A stretch of DNA of 54,971 nucleotides from an uncultured SAR116 cluster alpha proteobacterium (GTDB lineage Bacteria; Pseudomonadota; Alphaproteobacteria; Puniceispirillales; Puniceispirillaceae): positions 1 through 54,971 of the forward strand of contig CABYZM010000005.1 in the NCBI GenBank assembly GCA_902523435.1, in the 5' to 3' direction. Under the pieces are notes generated by a model. The model saw only the letters and a list, made by a program, of their open reading frames with translations, was not told where the DNA came from and did not search any database. Both the position numbers and the translations under genes were made by a program. Below, piece by piece: positions 52,159 through 54,971 of this stretch (positions are counted from its first letter, which is position 1; each line of letters starts with the position of its first letter).

Positions 52159-53217
52159 TTACACGGCCATTCCGCTAAGCATTTCATATAAATCGCTTCC
52201 ATATCGTTCTTTAAAACTGTCCCAAACAGGAAGTTTATGACCGACAGTATCCATCCAAACCTTTTTTTCTGATTCTGTCGGTTTGTAAATATCTATACCA
52301 CTGTCATTCCACATTTTTTCCATAGTAGCGTTCGCTTTCGCTTGGCCGGATTGTTGAACGGCAAAGCTATCGGCGGCCGCTTTATAGATTGAGTCTTGCA
52401 CAGAGGATGGAAGCGATGAAAACCATTTGTAACTTAGTACAGTGATGTGACAGTTAAAATTAATCTGAGCCATGGTAGCCGTCCCCAAGGTCTCATATAT
52501 TTTAGTAGCTGTTAAAGGTCCGAGGCCAACGTTCAAAGCATCTGCGGCGCCTTGCTGCAAAGCCTGATATGTTTCACCCCACGCAATCGATACAGGATTA
52601 GCAGGAGTCAGTTTGAACACTTGTTGTTCAACTTTAGAACCTGTAACACGAATCTTTACACCATCAAGGTCCGAAGGAGTTCGAATTTTTTTGCCGAGTT
52701 TTTTTGAAAAGCCGAGTACTCTGAATCCAGCATTAGCCCACATTCCAGGCAGAACTTCAAAACCTTTTGACCGAGGTTGCTCAAAGAAACCACTATCTTT
52801 GAATTTCTTTGAATTAATTACTTTTTCAAAGCTTTCATTACTTGGGAACATGTGTGGGAAATCTAGCAGGTTGTATACATCTGAGAATGGAGTGAAGTTT
52901 TGTGTGGACAATTGACAACCCTGAATTGCTCCAGTTAGCACTTTCTGTGGAAGTACCGTTTGTCCACCTAGGCTGCCCGCTTCATGTATATCGACCAGTA
53001 GCTTTCCATCGGAATACTCTTCGGCTTTCGCTTTAAATACGTCTAAGCCAGTAATCATTACTCCTTCAGTGGCTTTGCCGAATGTATGGCCAAAAGTTAA
53101 TTTAAAATCTGACGCAGCTCGAGAACTGGACCATATGGCGGGCATTGAGAGGGCAATAGCACTAAGTGGTAAAGCCTTTAACGCAGCTCTGCGGCTGACT
53201 TGTTTATGAATAGGCAT
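52159..53217 (-). CDS. dctP: TRAP transporter substrate-binding protein
   Basis: A 352-residue periplasmic binding protein. The start is ATG 53217 with AAAGGAG upstream (an in-frame ATG seven codons earlier lacks one). The signal 'MPIHKQVSRRAALKALPLSA' has a twin-Arg motif, and cleavage is likely after SSSRAAS. The mature part begins 'FKLTFGHTFGKATEGVMITG'. 'EAGSLGGQTVLPQKVLTGAI', 'GVKIRVTGSKVEQQVFKLTP' with the carboxylate-binding Arg, and 'WGETYQALQQGAADALNVGL' are DctP hallmarks. The ligand is therefore probably an organic acid or similar. First gene of the leftward TRAP operon. Confidence 0.94.
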   Translation of the reverse strand: MPIHKQVSRRAALKALPLSAIALSMPAIWSSSRAASDFKLTFGHTFGKATEGVMITGLDVFKAKAEEYSDGKLLVDIHEAGSLGGQTVLPQKVLTGAIQGCQLSTQNFTPFSDVYNLLDFPHMFPSNESFEKVINSKKFKDSGFFEQPRSKGFEVLPGMWANAGFRVLGFSKKLGKKIRTPSDLDGVKIRVTGSKVEQQVFKLTPANPVSIAWGETYQALQQGAADALNVGLGPLTATKIYETLGTATMAQINFNCHITVLSYKWFSSLPSSVQDSIYKAAADSFAVQQSGQAKANATMEKMWNDSGIDIYKPTESEKKVWMDTVGHKLPVWDSFKERYGSDLYEMLSGMAV

Positions 53218-53384
53218 GTTCAGCTCCTTTATTAACATTATGTTACAATATAATCCAAAGTTGGAATGTGTAGGTAAAGAATTATTTTTGCACTCCCCTA
53301 ATGCAAAATTTGACTAGTGGACGCATAACCAAACTTTCTGATAAATTTCGACGCATTAAATTCTGAAATCATTGGAAAACGCAC

Positions 53385-54566
53385 ATGGCATTAAAAATCA
53401 AAAGGCCTCATTTGCGAGAAATTCGTGAAAAAAATCGCGTAGGGATACTAAGAATGCTAAGGAATTCTGAGATGGTTTCCCGTCCCATGATTGCCGATTC
53501 TCTCGGGTTATCTAAAATGTCAGTTTCTCGTCTTGTAAGAGATCTTATGTCTGAAGGCATATGTATCGCAATTGGGGGAGAAAACAGCAGTAAAAGCCTT
53601 GGGAGACGTCCCGATGTAATAAGAATAAATCCTAAGTATGGTATTGTCGTTGCAATTTGTTTATCGGCTTTTTCTAAGACTATCACTATCAGTGACATTA
53701 CTGGCGCCACACTTTTGAAAAAATCTATTCCTGAAAATGCGTGTCAGAGACCAGATGATGCAATCACATTCATAGATAAAACCTTTAGAAATTTTGCACG
53801 TGATCAAAAAAACAGTTATCTAAAATTATTGGGGTGCTCTGTTGTTGTTGCAGGAAAATTTAATACAAAATCTGGCATACTTTTATCTGCACCTTTGCTC
53901 AATTGGCCCCAATTCGAATTACAAAAGCGAATTAAAGCATGTCTGGATTGTCCGGTTGTGGTGGATAATATAGCTAATGCACTTTGTATGAATTATGTTG
54001 ACACAACGGTAAAGCTTTCATCGAAAAATCTGAATATAATGCTGGTTCATATTGCTGTAGGCATGGGTGCAAGCCTATTTGTTAATGGAGCTTTAGTCAG
54101 GCGAGGAGGGGATGAGGGTTGGGTTGGAAAAACAAAATTACATAATCAATCTGAGTTCAGTGGCGAAGAGACCACTTTGTCTGATTATGTGTCTGGTCAT
54201 GCCATAATTGCCGAGATTGTAAAAAGAACTGATTTTGTTTTAGATACTTCTAAAGATTTTGCATCAAATTTTAGAAGAGCGATAAGTTTGTCTAATTTTG
54301 AAAATTCAGAACTGGTCAAGATATTCACCAACACCGGTGAGATTCTTGGAAAAAATCTTTTCTATTTGTCGGTTGGTATTAGACCAGACTTGCTGGTTCT
54401 CGGTGGTCCAATCAGACATTCAAAACCATTTATTATCGGAATAGATAGAGGGCTTGAAATGGCAAGCAAACAAATGGGTGAAACTTTCAACCCGATAAAA
54501 GTAAGCAATTATAGCTATATTGATGCAGCTAAAAACATTGCTTTGCGTGAGCATGTTTATTCCTAA
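53385..54566 (+). CDS. ROK-family transcriptional regulator (NagC/XylR-like), degenerate sugar domain
   Basis: A 393-residue protein. Residues about 15-70 form a winged helix ('GILRMLRNSEMVSRPMIADS', 'LGLSKMSVSRLVRDLMSEGI'). The ROK part shows 'VAICLSAFSKTITISDITGA', 'CPVVVDNIANALCMNYVDT' and 'LMLVHIAVGMGASLFVNGAL'-like strands, but the zinc motif CxCGxxGCxE is replaced by 'FSGEETTLSDYVS' and the kinase Asp context is altered. It is thus a regulator, not a kinase. It diverges from the TRAP operon across 167 nt and probably represses it; the inducer is unknown. Confidence 0.85.
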   Translation: MALKIKRPHLREIREKNRVGILRMLRNSEMVSRPMIADSLGLSKMSVSRLVRDLMSEGICIAIGGENSSKSLGRRPDVIRINPKYGIVVAICLSAFSKTITISDITGATLLKKSIPENACQRPDDAITFIDKTFRNFARDQKNSYLKLLGCSVVVAGKFNTKSGILLSAPLLNWPQFELQKRIKACLDCPVVVDNIANALCMNYVDTTVKLSSKNLNIMLVHIAVGMGASLFVNGALVRRGGDEGWVGKTKLHNQSEFSGEETTLSDYVSGHAIIAEIVKRTDFVLDTSKDFASNFRRAISLSNFENSELVKIFTNTGEILGKNLFYLSVGIRPDLLVLGGPIRHSKPFIIGIDRGLEMASKQMGETFNPIKVSNYSYIDAAKNIALREHVYS

Positions 54567-54815
54567 TTGAAAATTCGATTTCGAATTAATCAAACGCTGA
54601 GCTTAATGAAAAGCCAAAGTGCTGTTTCCTTTGTAAAAGTATGCAGGAGTCCTTACCCACACCATGATAGAACAACTTCCTGTTCCAGAGCGTTAATCGT
54701 TTGGAAACAGCTTATGTTTCGGAGCAAGAATCAGCTTTATGATTGTGCGGGTAAAGTTGCAAGCAAGCTTGTGTAGGAGCGCCGTGCTGCTCGCGTCCAC
54801 TTAATTGGGGGTTTC

Positions 54816-54971
54816 CTCTATTAAAAGAGTGTGACACTGAGCTGTTGGATTGATTGGATTGGTGAGGATGAACCAGTGTCACATTCTCCCTTAAGCAAAG
54901 ACTATGCCTCACAGAGAAATCTGCGGGGCTTTTTGATAAAAAATGGCCTTAATAAAAATGGGCTGCACAAA
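54816..54971 (+). repeat. inverted hairpin element, copy 2 (runs off the window)
   Basis: On the plus strand it begins CTCTATTAAAAG, then TGTGACACTG (54830-54839) paired with CAGTGTCACA (54874-54883), then TTCTCCCTTAAGCAAAGAC, a GCCTCaCAGA/TCTGcGGGGC hairpin with TTTTT after it, and ends in ATGGGCTGCAC at the window edge. It matches 20459-20625 in opposite orientation. It lies about 250 nt after the ROK gene; the sequence between the two shows no gene I can support. Confidence 0.6.

Noticed and set aside
39145-54775. Similarity between 39150-39172 (reverse) and 54747-54769, both readable as GKVASK
   Set aside because: About 17 of 23 bases match with no extension on either side; likely chance.
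20459-54971. Composite transposon bounded by the inverted hairpin elements
   Set aside because: No transposase, no target duplication visible, and the right copy is cut by the window edge.
1-54971. CRISPR arrays, rRNA, intact insertion sequences, prophage structural genes
   Set aside because: No regularly spaced repeats, no rRNA-like stretches, no DDE transposase or phage structural motifs were seen on either strand.

Overview
The window looks like chromosome of a marine-type alphaproteobacterium. Supporting this are TRAP and peptide ABC transporters, many acyl-CoA, aminohydrolase and flavin enzymes, a short-chain acyl-CoA regulator of the ScfR type, a GFA-family gene and alphaproteobacterial-type integrase remnants. 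DNA is moderately AT-rich and becomes visibly more AT-rich to the right of about 18 kb. TTG and GTG starts are common. A SAR116-like or other low-GC marine lineage is possible, but nothing here fixes the genus. No rRNA gene, complete tRNA gene, CRISPR array or intact transposase was seen.

Left part (1-18 kb), dense and ordered. A leftward operon (GMC oxidoreductase, TauD-like dioxygenase, DUF2848, peptide-type binding protein, ABC permease cut by the window edge) diverges from a rightward one (acyl-CoA dehydrogenase, amidohydrolase-2, PaaK-like CoA ligase, FadH-like Fe-S flavoprotein). Together they read as uptake plus CoA-dependent breakdown of one unidentified organic compound. Then come an SDR, a peroxiredoxin, a D-cysteine desulfhydrase/L-cysteate lyase-like PLP enzyme, glpK, a RutE-like nitroreductase, a BKACE enzyme and an M24 peptidase.

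Middle part (18-48 kb), a patchwork. Short catabolic modules (FAH-family hydrolase; FkbM methyltransferase; D-aminoacylase; OYE plus VOC; CoA ligase, thiolase and enoyl-CoA hydratase; a second hydratase and ligase; ScfR with an aminotransferase; a haloalkane dehalogenase-like hydrolase; cyclic-nucleotide genes) are separated by about ten diverged copies of one noncoding repeat. The fuller copies contain conserved hairpins. Five end in the same promoter-like arrangement (TTGGCA, exactly 17 nt, then TTTnAT or similar), pointing into the next rightward gene. Two copies sit beside decayed N-terminal fragments of tyrosine integrases, and tRNA-3'-end-like sequence is found near four. The simplest reading is repeated arrival and decay of tRNA-targeting integrative elements, leaving cargo behind a shared separator. 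A broken second copy of a DMT transporter supports repeated gain and loss.

Other unexplained structure: a directly repeated, hairpin-rich element of about 185 nt (18.3 and 21.9 kb), and an inverted pair of about 160 nt hairpin elements (20.5 kb and the right window edge).

A signalling cluster (40.7-45.1 kb) holds two class III adenylate cyclases, a stand-alone cNMP-binding protein and two FMN split-barrel proteins. One of these sits directly upstream of a GAF-cyclase in an arrangement known to me as a single fused protein elsewhere.

Right part (48-55 kb): a leftward dctP-dctQ-dctM TRAP operon continues into a cytoplasmic molybdopterin oxidoreductase and diverges from a ROK-family repressor whose zinc motif has been lost.
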